Positions 1 to 7,600 of a DNA stretch of 14,186 bases are shown here, one piece after another. This stretch comes from Lachnospiraceae bacterium UBA3863 (GTDB lineage: Bacteria > Bacillota > Clostridia > Lachnospirales > Lachnospiraceae). Numbering within the stretch: the stretch's first letter is position 1; each line of letters begins with the position of its first letter. The DNA lies in NCBI GenBank assembly GCA_002392385.1, contig DGGX01000051.1, positions 2,109 through 16,294 of the forward strand. The letters are read 5' to 3'. The notes under the pieces are model-generated. The model saw only the letters and a list, made by a program, of their open reading frames with translations. It was not told the DNA's origin and did not search any database. The position numbers and the translations under genes were made by a program.

Positions 1-2471
1 GCATCTATAAATTCCGTCTGGCCCGTCCCGAGATCTTCATGGACAAGTTCGACCGCTACAGGCCGGGCGACAGTAAGCTGGAGAGGATCGATCTGGATCT
101 GAATTTCCGCAGCCGTCCCCAGGTCCTGGACAGCATCAACGCCATCTTCCGGCGGATCATGCGCAGGGAGATCGGCGGGATCGACTACACGGAGGAGGTC
201 TCCCTGAAGGCCGGGGCCCAGGGCTACGTCATGCCCGGCGGGATCCCCGCGGGATCGGAGGAGGACCCCTACAGGACGGAGCTCCTTTTTGTCTGCACCG
301 GCAAGGAGGAGGATCCGGAGGCTGCCGCCCCGGAGGAGGCGGACGATCTGTCCGCCAGGCAGAAAGAGGCTTCCGTCATCGCCGCCAGGATCCGGGAGAT
401 GGTGGGCCATTTCCCCTTAAGTGACGGACATAACGGCCTGCGGCCGGCCAGATACGGGGATATCGTGATCCTTCTGCGGTCTGCCGCGGACTGGAACGAG
501 GACTTCCGGGAGATCCTGGAGAAACACGGCATACCCGTACATGTGGAGTCCAGGACAGGGTATTTTGGCGCCCAGGAGATCCTGGTCCTCATGCAGCTCC
601 TGCGCGTCCTGCTCAATCCGAGACAGGACCTCTATCTCTATGGTGTCATGCACGGCTTCTTCGGCGGATTCTCCGAGAATGAGACGGCCCTGGTCCGGGC
701 CGCCTGCCGGGAGGGAGACCTCTATGACGCCCTGGTATATTATGGAGAAAATGGCCCCGACCCGGCCCTGTCAGCCAGGTGCGGAGACCTCCTGGCCAGG
801 CTGCGCAGGTGGAGAGACAAGGTGCCCTTCATGTCGGTGACGGGCCTTCTGAACCTGATCCTGGAGGAGACCGGCTACGCCACCTACTGCGCCGCCCTTC
901 CGGCCGGCGAGCAGAGGAGCGCCAACCTGCAGATGCTCCTGGACCAGGCGGACGCCTACGACCGTATGGGATACGCAGGTCTCTTCCGTTTCCTGCGCTA
1001 CATCGACAGCATCCGGGAACGCCGGATCGACCTGGGCGAGGCCAATACCCTTGACGAGAAGGCCGACGTGGTCAGGATCATGACCATCCATAAGAGCAAG
1101 GGCCTGGAATTCCCCATCTGTATCGTGGCGGGCCTGGCCAAAAGGCACAGCTACATGAACAAGGACACCAACGGCCCCTTCCTGACGGACAGTGAGTGGG
1201 GCGTGGGCGTGGACCTGGTGGACACTGAGGACCGCACGAGCAGCCCGACTATCCGCAAGAACGCCGTGGCCCTCAAGATCATGCGGGAGAGCCTGGGGGA
1301 GGAGCTGCGGGTCCTCTATGTGGCCATGACCAGGGCCAAGGAGAAGCTCATCCTCAGCATGCAGGTCAAATCAGCCGAGAAGACACTGACCGCATGGAAG
1401 AACAACGCCATGGCCTGGCTGGGGTCGGTCGGAGACAAGGATCCCCTGCCGCCCGCCGGCATCCTGTCCTTCAACTGCTTCGGACAGCTGATCTACGCGG
1501 CCATACTGGCGGAGACCGGCCTTGGCGCGGAGGAACTGGGAGAGGACGCCTCCGCCCTCTTTACCGCCTCGGTCTGGCCTCCCTCTGCCCTCACTGAGGC
1601 CAAAGAGACAGAGAACCTGTCTCTCATGATGCGCAGAGACAGACTGATGGCCCTGGAGGCAGACAGCGCCCTGTCCGTACCGGAGGACAGTCTGTCTGTG
1701 GACGCTGACCTGGCGGACAGGCTCCGGGAGAGGCTGGAGCGCCGCTATGCCAGGGAGGACCTGAAGGACCTCTATGTCAAGACCAGCGTCTCCGAGCTCA
1801 AGCACGAGGCCATGGACAGGCTGGCCGGCGCGGTGGCCGGCGACGACGACGCGTCCGAGGGCGCTGTGTCCTGGTTCGGCTCTGACAACGCCCCTGCCTA
1901 TGTGCCGGCTTTTGCCGCGGGTCATGAGGATGAACAGACCTCCGCGGCGGGATCCGCCACGGCCTACGGCACAGCGGTCCACCGCTTTATGGAATGCGCG
2001 GATCTCCTGGAGAGAGAGTCCCTGACGGGACCGGCTGTCGAAGCGGCCATTCAGAAGATGCGGGCGGAGGGCCTGCTGACACCGGACCAGGCCGACTGCC
2101 TGCCCCGCGGCCGCCTGCGGAAGTTTTTCGGAAGCTCCCTGGCAGCCCGCATGGAGAAGGCAGAGAGAGCCGGCCGGCTCTACAGGGAACAGCCCTTTGT
2201 CCTGGGCATTCCCGCCGACAGACTCAGGGACAGCCTGCCCCACGACGAGACCGTCATGATCCAGGGCGTCATAGACGTCTGGTTCCGGGAGGATGACCAC
2301 CTGGTCCTGGCCGATTATAAGACCGACCGTGTCCCGACAGGAGAGGAGCTGATCAGACGCTACAAGGTCCAGATGGACTACTACACCGAAGCCCTCGAGC
2401 GCATCACGGGCCTGCCGGTGAAGGAGAGGATCCTCTATGCCTTCTCCCTGGGAGAGGAAGTGCGCCTATGA
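1..2471 (+). CDS. addA: AddA, ATP-dependent helicase/nuclease subunit A (3' part, 5' end outside window)
   Basis: This is the C-terminal two thirds of AddA, which with AddB unwinds and trims double-strand DNA ends for RecA-dependent repair. The reading frame is already open at base 3 (I-Y-K-F-R-L, as in the QSIYRFR motif of AddA), so the ATG at 39 is internal. Superfamily 1 helicase motifs follow in order: motif IV with NFRS near base 100, motif V with TIHKSKGLEF near 1080-1115, and motif VI with VLYVAMTRAKEKL near 1310-1350. The C-terminal PD-(D/E)XK nuclease domain is complete: GTAVHRFME near 1965-1990, GVIDVW near 2265, the catalytic DYKTD at 2313-2327 and QMDYYTEAL near 2370. AddA is usually about 1200 residues, so roughly 400 N-terminal residues, including Walker A, lie upstream. 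The stop overlaps the next start as ATGA, indicating translational coupling. Confidence 0.96.
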   Translation, partial: IYKFRLARPEIFMDKFDRYRPGDSKLERIDLDLNFRSRPQVLDSINAIFRRIMRREIGGIDYTEEVSLKAGAQGYVMPGGIPAGSEEDPYRTELLFVCTGKEEDPEAAAPEEADDLSARQKEASVIAARIREMVGHFPLSDGHNGLRPARYGDIVILLRSAADWNEDFREILEKHGIPVHVESRTGYFGAQEILVLMQLLRVLLNPRQDLYLYGVMHGFFGGFSENETALVRAACREGDLYDALVYYGENGPDPALSARCGDLLARLRRWRDKVPFMSVTGLLNLILEETGYATYCAALPAGEQRSANLQMLLDQADAYDRMGYAGLFRFLRYIDSIRERRIDLGEANTLDEKADVVRIMTIHKSKGLEFPICIVAGLAKRHSYMNKDTNGPFLTDSEWGVGVDLVDTEDRTSSPTIRKNAVALKIMRESLGEELRVLYVAMTRAKEKLILSMQVKSAEKTLTAWKNNAMAWLGSVGDKDPLPPAGILSFNCFGQLIYAAILAETGLGAEELGEDASALFTASVWPPSALTEAKETENLSLMMRRDRLMALEADSALSVPEDSLSVDADLADRLRERLERRYAREDLKDLYVKTSVSELKHEAMDRLAGAVAGDDDASEGAVSWFGSDNAPAYVPAFAAGHEDEQTSAAGSATAYGTAVHRFMECADLLERESLTGPAVEAAIQKMRAEGLLTPDQADCLPRGRLRKFFGSSLAARMEKAERAGRLYREQPFVLGIPADRLRDSLPHDETVMIQGVIDVWFREDDHLVLADYKTDRVPTGEELIRRYKVQMDYYTEALERITGLPVKERILYAFSLGEEVRL

Positions 2472-3340
2472 AAGACATCCTCCTGTCCTGGGCCATCTTC
2501 ACCGTCATGAACCTGTCTGTGCAGGAGATCTGCAGGATCTTCATCTTTACGGTGATCTCCGACCATGCCGCCGCGGCCCTTGCGGTCAGGGAACACGCCA
2601 TCGTCCTGCAGGCCATGATCGCCGGTATCGGAGCGGCCGCCGCCTGCCTGCCCTTCCTGCAGCAGATCCGGTGGGAGACCGGCTTCCCCGGGGCCGCCGC
2701 CGACTTCCTGTCGAGGCCCCCTTTCATAAAGAGGTCGGCGCAGGATCCGTCGGGGAGACCTGTGCGCAGGCTGACGCCGGAGGAGCGCTCCCTCTGCTAT
2801 ATCCTCCTGCTGCTGGCCGGCGCGCTGGCATCCGGCATCAGCGTCTGCCTGATCACGGGGAAGGCGCCGGCGGGCGCCGGCTTCTTCCGCAACTCCTGGC
2901 CGCAGAAAGAGGAGACCCTGTGGGGACTCCAGGATGCCGCCCGCCTGTCCCTCTGGGACCTGGGCTGCATATCCATCCTCTACAGTGTCCTGACGCCGGT
3001 GATCGAGGAGCTTTTCTTCCGCGGCCTCCTGCTGGGGAGGATGCGGCGGCTGGCAGGCCTGTCCGGCACAGCCGCCAATATCCTGTCCTCCTTCCTTTTT
3101 GCCCTCTACCACGGGGCCCCGGCCGCCGCCCTCTATGCCTTCCCCCTGGGACTCCTCCTGGGCCGCACAGCCATGAAGACGAGGTCCGTCATGCCGCCCA
3201 TCCTGCTCCACGGCCTGGTCAACTTCGTCATGCTGCAGCTGTCCTTCCGCGGAGGCATGCAGGTCCTCCTGACACCCTTTATGCTGGCCTTCTTCCTGGC
3301 CGTCACCTTCATAATGCTCTACATAACTGAACGTTACTGA
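2468..3340 (+). CDS. CPBP-family intramembrane metalloprotease (CAAX protease/Abi family)
   Basis: This 290-residue polytopic membrane protein carries the three CPBP (PF02517) motifs: E180-E181-x3-R185, F211-x3-H215 and H248-x3-N252. These glutamates and histidines form the active site in Rce1-like intramembrane proteases. Several hydrophobic segments surround the motifs, including one near the N-terminus, one at about 110-130 and a cluster at 175-285. The start codon overlaps the addA stop (ATGA), so it is probably made from the same transcript. Bacterial members include bacteriocin self-immunity proteins and membrane-anchored proteases, but the substrate here is unknown, and pairing with addA does not by itself suggest a repair role. 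There is no terminator after the stop; the tRNA promoter begins within ten bases. Family assignment is firm and biological role open. Confidence 0.9.
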   Translation: MKDILLSWAIFTVMNLSVQEICRIFIFTVISDHAAAALAVREHAIVLQAMIAGIGAAAACLPFLQQIRWETGFPGAAADFLSRPPFIKRSAQDPSGRPVRRLTPEERSLCYILLLLAGALASGISVCLITGKAPAGAGFFRNSWPQKEETLWGLQDAARLSLWDLGCISILYSVLTPVIEELFFRGLLLGRMRRLAGLSGTAANILSSFLFALYHGAPAAALYAFPLGLLLGRTAMKTRSVMPPILLHGLVNFVMLQLSFRGGMQVLLTPFMLAFFLAVTFIMLYITERY

Positions 3341-3349
3341 AAAAAACCG

Positions 3350-3378
3350 TTGAATCTCATTTTCAAATATGCTATACT
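3350..3378 (+). promoter_or_regulatory. Sigma-70-type promoter for tRNA-Trp
   Basis: A -35 box TTGAAT (3350-3355) and a -10 box TATACT (3373-3378) are separated by exactly 17 bases, and TGC precedes the -10 box as an extended -10 element. Transcription should start near 3385, leaving a leader of about 19 bases that contains a small hairpin (CGGC 3388-3391 with GCCG 3397-3400) before the mature tRNA. Confidence 0.8.
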
Positions 3379-3403
3379 CCATGAAGTCGGCACAAAGCCG
3401 CAC

Positions 3404-3474
3404 AGGGGAATCATACAATGGCAGTATCACGGTCTCCAAAACCGTTCATGGGGGTTCGAATCCCTCTTCCCCTG
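3404..3474 (+). tRNA. tRNA-Trp (anticodon CCA)
   Basis: A full cloverleaf folds over 71 bases. The acceptor stem 3404-3410 pairs perfectly with 3467-3473. The D stem is ATAC/GTAT with a 7-base loop containing GG. The anticodon stem ACGGT/ACCGT is perfect, with loop CTCCAAA giving anticodon CCA (3436-3438), which reads UGG. The variable loop TCAT has 4 bases, and the T arm has loop TTCGAAT with one G-U pair in its stem. The discriminator is G, as expected for bacterial tRNA-Trp. CCA is not encoded (CTA follows), so it must be added by nucleotidyltransferase. T8-A14 and A15-T48 tertiary partners are present. The gene has its own promoter and terminator, so it is a single-gene transcription unit. 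Confidence 0.95.
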
Positions 3475-3486
3475 CTAGCATTTCAA

Positions 3487-3521
3487 GACCGTCTGTCAGA
3501 CACTGACAGGCGGTCGTTTTT
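3487..3521 (+). terminator. Rho-independent terminator of the tRNA-Trp unit
   Basis: The 13-base arms 3487-3499 and 3503-3515 pair completely with one G-U pair, leaving a 3-base loop, and are followed by a run of five T (3517-3521). It sits 12 bases after the tRNA. Confidence 0.9.
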
Positions 3522-3550
3522 GCCTGTTCTATGCGGTTTTCCGGGAATTG

Positions 3551-3579
3551 TCGACAGTGCGGAAAAAGTGTAGTATGAT
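3551..3579 (+). promoter_or_regulatory. Promoter of the lipoprotein-to-MATE operon
   Basis: A -35-like TCGACA (3551-3556) and a -10-like TATGAT (3574-3579) have a 17-base spacer. The predicted start near 3586 gives a leader of about 70 bases before the ATG at 3656. This is the only good promoter I see ahead of the seven-gene run. Confidence 0.65.
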
Positions 3580-3655
3580 GGATTATGATCCCGCTGTGGA
3601 CCGTATCTGGCCTGAAATTGGCCCGGAAACGGCAGCAGGCGGGGAAAGGAGCCTG

Positions 3656-4294
3656 ATGAAATACAGAAGGATGTTTTCAAGAATTCTGGCAGTTCTTATA
3701 ATCGTTTCCATGCTGGCGGCCGCGCTTTCGAGCTGCGGCGATACGGGGACGCAGCCGGCGGCAGAGCCCGCGGCGGAGGTCACTGAGCCGGAAGTCCAGG
3801 AGGAGGCCGCGGAGCCGGAGCCGGTCCCTCAGGAGGAGGCCGCGGAGCCGGAAGAGGAAGAACCGGCGGAAGAGGAAATGGTCTTCGACTCGCCCTGGAA
3901 GTATTATGTCACGGAGGAGGCGGACGCCGTCCGGTATGATCTGGAAGAGGTCGTGATCAGGATCCCGCTTTCCTGGAAGGACGAGGTGGTCGTAAAGACC
4001 ACGGAATACGGTCTGCGGTTCGCGGACAAGGCCAGCGCGGAGAAGTGGGAAGAGAAGGGCATGGACGGAGGCACGCTCTTCTATCTGGAGCTGATCGGCA
4101 ACGGAGAGGAGTTTCAGGGTCCCGACTACGACACGATCGGGTCCACGGACAGGGGGCAGTATATCCTGATCTATCCCTCGGACGTGCAGGCCTATTATGA
4201 GGGCGGCGAGGATACGAGCTACATGGACCGGTACGCGGCGCTTTATGAAGAGATCGGCTTTGTGGCGGAGAATTCCAACATGATAGAGCGATAA
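3656..4294 (+). CDS. Exported lipoprotein of unknown function with acidic linker
   Basis: The product has 212 residues. The ATG at 3656 is chosen because GGAAAGGAG lies just upstream and the protein then begins with a basic N-terminus, a hydrophobic stretch (10-24) and a lipobox L24-S25-S26-C27. The frame extends upstream to 3548, but that extension would overlap the promoter. After the lipid-anchored cysteine comes a linker of about 45 residues made almost only of Glu, Pro, Ala and Gln, with the unit QEEAAEPE appearing twice. The C-terminal 130 residues form a mixed globular domain (starting near F-D-S-P-W-K-Y-Y) that I cannot assign to a family. It is the first gene of the operon, and its stop codon lies inside the ribosome binding site of the following small gene. 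It probably acts on the outer face of the membrane, but the role is unknown. Confidence 0.85.
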   Translation: MKYRRMFSRILAVLIIVSMLAAALSSCGDTGTQPAAEPAAEVTEPEVQEEAAEPEPVPQEEAAEPEEEEPAEEEMVFDSPWKYYVTEEADAVRYDLEEVVIRIPLSWKDEVVVKTTEYGLRFADKASAEKWEEKGMDGGTLFYLELIGNGEEFQGPDYDTIGSTDRGQYILIYPSDVQAYYEGGEDTSYMDRYAALYEEIGFVAENSNMIER

Positions 4295-4306
4295 GGAGGA
4301 GATATC

Positions 4307-4432
4307 ATGGAGATCGGAGTGATCATAGCGGTGGCGGCATTCGGACTGATGGCCCTTTTTGCGGTGCTTGTTGCAGTGATCTCCGCGGTGGCGTCGGTCA
4401 CGGGATTTGAGAATCCTGAGGAGCGGGAGTGA
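4307..4432 (+). CDS. 41-residue single-span membrane peptide
   Basis: This short gene starts at the ATG at 4307, seven bases after a near-perfect ribosome binding site, AAGGAGG (4293-4299), and ends at TGA 4430-4432. The peptide begins MEIGVIIAVAAFG and is hydrophobic from about residue 4 to 32, rich in Ala, Val, Ile and Leu, then ends with a short polar tail (G-F-E-N-P-E-E-R-E). It therefore looks like a one-pass membrane peptide with an acidic tail. It sits 12 bases after the lipoprotein and 3 bases before the PF06541 gene, so it is translated as part of the operon. I recognise no family. It might be an accessory subunit of the neighbouring membrane protein. The strength of the binding site and tight packing argue that it is real. 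Confidence 0.75.
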   Translation: MEIGVIIAVAAFGLMALFAVLVAVISAVASVTGFENPEERE

Positions 4433-4435
4433 CGG

Positions 4436-4987
4436 ATGATGAGGACACTCATTGCCGATCCCGGCAGCTGGCGCCGGAGAGACTATGTAAACCTGTGTAT
4501 CCTGATCATGATCATCAGCGGGATATGCGGGTTTATCTATGAGGAAATATTCTACCGGATCGATCTGGGCGCGTGGGTCAAGAGGGGATCCTCCTTCGGT
4601 CCCTGGATCCCCATTTATATGTTCGGCGGTCTGCTCATCGTGCTTATGACGGACAGGATCAGGCAGTATCCCGCAGCGGTCCTGGCCGCGGGCGTCATCG
4701 GATCCGGCGTGCTGGAGTTCGCCACCGGCTATGTGCTCTTTGAGTATTTCAACACCAGGCTCTGGGACTACAACACGGAGATCTGGAACTGGGGCAACGT
4801 AGGCGGCTATATCTGCCTGCGGTCCGTTCTCCTGTTCGGCTTCGCCGGCCTGTTTCTGGTGTATTTCATCCTGCCTTTCCTGATCCGGCTCCTGGAGGAC
4901 CGCAGGGGCAGGGGACTGGACCGGCTGTGCGCCGCCCTGCTGGTCATCTGGCTGGCAGATATCATCATCTATCAGATCATACATTAA
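4436..4987 (+). CDS. PF06541-type multi-pass membrane protein ("putative ABC transporter type IV" family)
   Basis: The 183-residue protein matches the family once called DUF1113: an early G-F-I-Y-E-E motif, then K-R-G-S-S-F-G-P-W-I-P-I-Y, a Glu inside the third span (V-L-E-F-A-T-G), a W-D-Y motif, and I-C-L-R before the fourth span. About five membrane segments are visible, near 20-40, 60-78, 82-105, 133-155 and 163-182. The family label suggests transport, but I know of no demonstrated function and see no nucleotide-binding domain beside it. The start is ATG 4436, with ATG 4439 as an alternative; the GAGGAG inside the end of the preceding small gene can serve as its binding site. This close coupling suggests linked synthesis with the 41-residue peptide. 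Confidence 0.85.
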   Translation: MMRTLIADPGSWRRRDYVNLCILIMIISGICGFIYEEIFYRIDLGAWVKRGSSFGPWIPIYMFGGLLIVLMTDRIRQYPAAVLAAGVIGSGVLEFATGYVLFEYFNTRLWDYNTEIWNWGNVGGYICLRSVLLFGFAGLFLVYFILPFLIRLLEDRRGRGLDRLCAALLVIWLADIIIYQIIH

Positions 4988-5002
4988 AAGGGGGGATCCG
5001 CT

Positions 5003-5932
5003 ATGAGCAGATGGGAGAAGTCACTGTTTCCTTCCGCGGACGGGAGGACCAGCATCCATACCGAGAAATGGATTCCGGACAGCGGAGAGTATGTGGGCAT
5101 CCTGCAGATCGTCCACGGCATGGTCGAGTATATTGCCAGGTATGATGATTTTGCCCGCTATATGGCGGACCACGGCTGGCTGGTGGTCGGCCATGACCAT
5201 CTGGGACACGGGGAGTCTGTGGTCTCGGAGAGGGAGTGGGGATATTTCGGCGAGCATCCCAGCGACCTCCTGGTGGAGGACATGCACACCCTGCGCACGC
5301 GGACCCAGGAGGAGGGTGTGCCCTACTTCATGCTGGGACACAGCATGGGCTCTTTCCTCCTGAGAAAATATCTGGCCAGGTATGGAAAGAGTCTCTCCGG
5401 CGCCATCGTGATGGGGACCGGCTACATCGACAGGAAGACCACGACCCTGGCCATGGGGATCGCCCACGCGGAGGCGGCGCTGAGAGGCTGGCACCACCGG
5501 AGCGGGCTTCTGGAGCAGCTGTCCTACAGCGCACCCTATCACCAGTACGACCTGTCCGGCAAGGATCCCACCAGAAGCTGGCTGACCAAGGATCTGGACA
5601 TCGTCAGGAGCTATTATTTCGATCCCAAGTGTACCTTCACCTTCACGGACAACGGGTATCTGGGCCTCTTTGAGGCGGTGCAGGAGAGCTGCAGTCCGGA
5701 GGGGGCGGCGGCCATCCCGGTGGAGGTGCCCATGCTGATCAATTCCGGAGAGGACGATCCCGTGGGCGACATGGGCCGCGGCGTGAGAAAAGTGGAGGCC
5801 ATGTACCGGAAGGCGGGGATCCGCGATCTGACGGTCTTGCTCTATAAGAATGACCGGCACGAGATCCTCAACGAGACCGACCGGCGCACGGTCTATGCCG
5901 ATATTGAAAAGTGGATGAGGGATCGCCTGTGA
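5003..5932 (+). CDS. Alpha/beta hydrolase, monoacylglycerol lipase/lysophospholipase-like (S33 type)
   Basis: The 309-residue protein has a complete catalytic triad. The nucleophile is S114 in the elbow G-H-S-M-G (112-116), the acid is most likely D252 in E-D-D-P-V-G, and the base is H286 in N-D-R-H-E. The early H-G-M-V-E-Y and G-H-D-H-L-G-H-G-E-S motifs are typical of the PldB/monoacylglycerol lipase group (Hydrolase_4, serine aminopeptidase S33 clan), so a lipid or other ester is the likely substrate. No signal peptide is seen, so it is probably cytoplasmic. A G-rich binding site lies seven bases before the ATG, 15 bases after the preceding stop. The last bases overlap the start of the nuclease gene, consistent with one operon. 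The exact substrate cannot be read from the sequence. Confidence 0.9.
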   Translation: MSRWEKSLFPSADGRTSIHTEKWIPDSGEYVGILQIVHGMVEYIARYDDFARYMADHGWLVVGHDHLGHGESVVSEREWGYFGEHPSDLLVEDMHTLRTRTQEEGVPYFMLGHSMGSFLLRKYLARYGKSLSGAIVMGTGYIDRKTTTLAMGIAHAEAALRGWHHRSGLLEQLSYSAPYHQYDLSGKDPTRSWLTKDLDIVRSYYFDPKCTFTFTDNGYLGLFEAVQESCSPEGAAAIPVEVPMLINSGEDDPVGDMGRGVRKVEAMYRKAGIRDLTVLLYKNDRHEILNETDRRTVYADIEKWMRDRL

Positions 5933-6663
5933 GATCTGCGGGCCGACGGCTCCTGAAGCCGGCAGCTGTTCTGGCGGCCCTCCTTCTGGGAGGTCTGCTG
6001 GCCCTGGTCCCGCCCCTCGTCACGGGAGAGCCGGGCGGGCCCTGGCGCACGGACGATGTGAGCAGTGTGCCGGACTACAGCGGGGAGCCCTGTGTCGTGA
6101 TCAACGACAATGTCCCCTTCTTCACGGAGGAGGAGATCCGGAAGGCAGGGACAGGCACATGGTTCTCTTATTCCGAACTGGATGACCTGGACCGGGCGGG
6201 CGCCGCCACGGCCTGTGTGGACGAGGACACCGTGAACACCTCGGAGAGAGAAGAGCTGACTCAGCTCCATCCCAGCGGCTGGGAGCAGAATGCCTATCCG
6301 GACCTCATCGAGGACAACCACGGTTATGTTTTCCACCGGGGACACCTGATCATGCGCTATCTGGGCGGCAGTGATGAGATCGAGAACCTGATCACCATGA
6401 CATCGGCCTGCAATCTGGCCATGGAGGAGCATGAACAGAAGATCCTCCGCTATGTCTACCGTTCGGACAGCCGGGTCCTCTACCGAGTGACACCGGTCTA
6501 CCGGGGCGATGAGAAGATGGCCAGGGGCGTCCTCCTGGAGGCGGTCTCCCTGGACAGCCCCCAGGCGCCGGACCTTCGTTTCTGTGTTTACTACTATAAT
6601 GCCCAGCCCGGCATCCTTTTCGACTATATGACGGGGGAGAACCGGCGGAGCAGTGATGAATGA
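5929..6663 (+). CDS. Exported DNA/RNA non-specific endonuclease (NucA/Endonuclea_NS_2 type)
   Basis: With the GTG at 5929 the product has 244 residues. This start gives a GTGA overlap with the hydrolase stop and a GAGGGA sequence about seven bases upstream; an in-frame GTG at 5911 is the alternative. A basic N-terminus and a hydrophobic run (about 9-29) form a signal peptide or anchor. The Y-S-G-E-P and N-D-N-V-P-F-F-T segments and the P-S-G-W motif precede the beta-beta-alpha-metal nuclease core: H136-R137-G138-H139 with the general base H139, N-L-I-T-M-T at 153-158, and N162-x6-E169. The usual first residue of the core motif is Asp (DRGH); here it is His. Relatives are secreted nucleases that degrade extracellular DNA or act in DNA uptake. 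It is followed ten bases later by an exported wall amidase. Confidence 0.9.
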   Translation: MRSAGRRLLKPAAVLAALLLGGLLALVPPLVTGEPGGPWRTDDVSSVPDYSGEPCVVINDNVPFFTEEEIRKAGTGTWFSYSELDDLDRAGAATACVDEDTVNTSEREELTQLHPSGWEQNAYPDLIEDNHGYVFHRGHLIMRYLGGSDEIENLITMTSACNLAMEEHEQKILRYVYRSDSRVLYRVTPVYRGDEKMARGVLLEAVSLDSPQAPDLRFCVYYYNAQPGILFDYMTGENRRSSDE

Positions 6664-6673
6664 AGGAGTATTT

Positions 6674-7600
6674 ATGAAAAATGCCTTTTCGGGCAGCATG
6701 TTCTGTCGGCTGAAGCGGGCGGTGCGGGTCCTTATGGTCTGCGCCGTCCTCCTTTCGTGCCTGCTTAAGGCTCCGGCCGCCCTCTATGCCGCACAGACGG
6801 AGGAGACGGCCGCCGTCCAGGCGGAGACCTCTCAGAGGATCCATCTGGCGGGACAGAGGGGGATCAAGGCCCTGGCAGAGGCCCTGTCGGGGCAAAGGGA
6901 CCAGTGCGCGCAGTTCATCCGCGAGGAAGAGGAGAAGGCCTATCTGGCCGCCCATCCGGGCATAGGCAGGACCGTGGCTCTCGATCCCGGCCACTCGGCC
7001 GTGGTCGCGGGAGGAACGGTGTCCCTGGGCCCCGGGAGCGGTGAGCGCAAGGCCGCCGACACCTCCGGGACCCGCGGCCGGGCTTCCGGGACGACGGAGT
7101 ACGCCCTGACCATGGACATCTGCCTTCTGGTCCGGGACCTGCTGGAGGAGGAGGGCTACACGGTCCTGCTCACCCGGGAGAACAACGACGTGCCGGTGGA
7201 CTGCGTCGCCCGGGCAGCGGTGGCCAATGATGCTGACGCGGATATTTTTGTCCGCATCCATGCCAACGGTTCCGTCAACAGCGGCGCCAACGGGGCCATG
7301 ACCATCTGTGTCACCCCGTCCAATCCCTATGCGGCGGATCAGTATGCCGCCTCCAGACGGCTCTCGGACATCCTGCTGGACACCTACTGCAAGGAGACCG
7401 GCATCCGCAAGGAGTACGTCTGGGAGACGGATTCCATGACCGGCAACAACTGGTCAGAGGTCCCCTGCTCCCTTCTGGAGATGGGCTATATGACCAATGC
7501 CGAGGAGGACCTGAAAATGGCGGACCCGGACTTCAGAAAGGTCATGGCGGCCGCCATCGTACACGGTATAGACAAGTATTTTGAACAGGAAAATGACTGA
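6674..7600 (+). CDS. Exported N-acetylmuramoyl-L-alanine amidase (Amidase_3)
   Basis: The ATG at 6674 is chosen because AAGGAG (6663-6668) lies five bases upstream; an in-frame ATG at 6653 lacks a comparable site and overlaps the nuclease. The 308-residue product starts with a signal peptide (basic residues, hydrophobic span about 17-36, likely cleavage near A-L-Y-A-A). A helical, charged region follows, then the Amidase_3 domain from about 99 to 304. Zinc ligands are H107 (in D-P-G-H), E142 (T-T-E-Y) and H196 (R-I-H-A-N), and the catalytic residue is E269 in L-L-E-M-G-Y-M-T-N. The enzyme should cut the bond between muramic acid and the stem peptide in the cell wall. No wall-binding repeat (SH3b, SPOR, CW) is visible. 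The last 8 bases overlap the MATE gene. Confidence 0.93.
   Translation: MKNAFSGSMFCRLKRAVRVLMVCAVLLSCLLKAPAALYAAQTEETAAVQAETSQRIHLAGQRGIKALAEALSGQRDQCAQFIREEEEKAYLAAHPGIGRTVALDPGHSAVVAGGTVSLGPGSGERKAADTSGTRGRASGTTEYALTMDICLLVRDLLEEEGYTVLLTRENNDVPVDCVARAAVANDADADIFVRIHANGSVNSGANGAMTICVTPSNPYAADQYAASRRLSDILLDTYCKETGIRKEYVWETDSMTGNNWSEVPCSLLEMGYMTNAEEDLKMADPDFRKVMAAAIVHGIDKYFEQEND

Noticed and set aside
39..41. ATG at 39 as the start of addA
   Set aside because: The frame is open to the window edge and the preceding codons encode the conserved I-Y-x-F-R segment of AddA.
1371..2300. Long open frames on the minus strand, also at 2435-3439, 3677-4984, 7542-8849, 11578-12870 and 12877-14055
   Set aside because: They lie opposite genes with clear family motifs, are low-complexity in composition (rich in Gly, Arg, His, Asp), lack good ribosome binding sites, and are explained by third-position GC bias.
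3548..3655. Upstream extension of the lipoprotein frame
   Set aside because: It would start inside the promoter without a binding site and would bury the lipoprotein signal; the ATG at 3656 has AGGAG and a classic signal.
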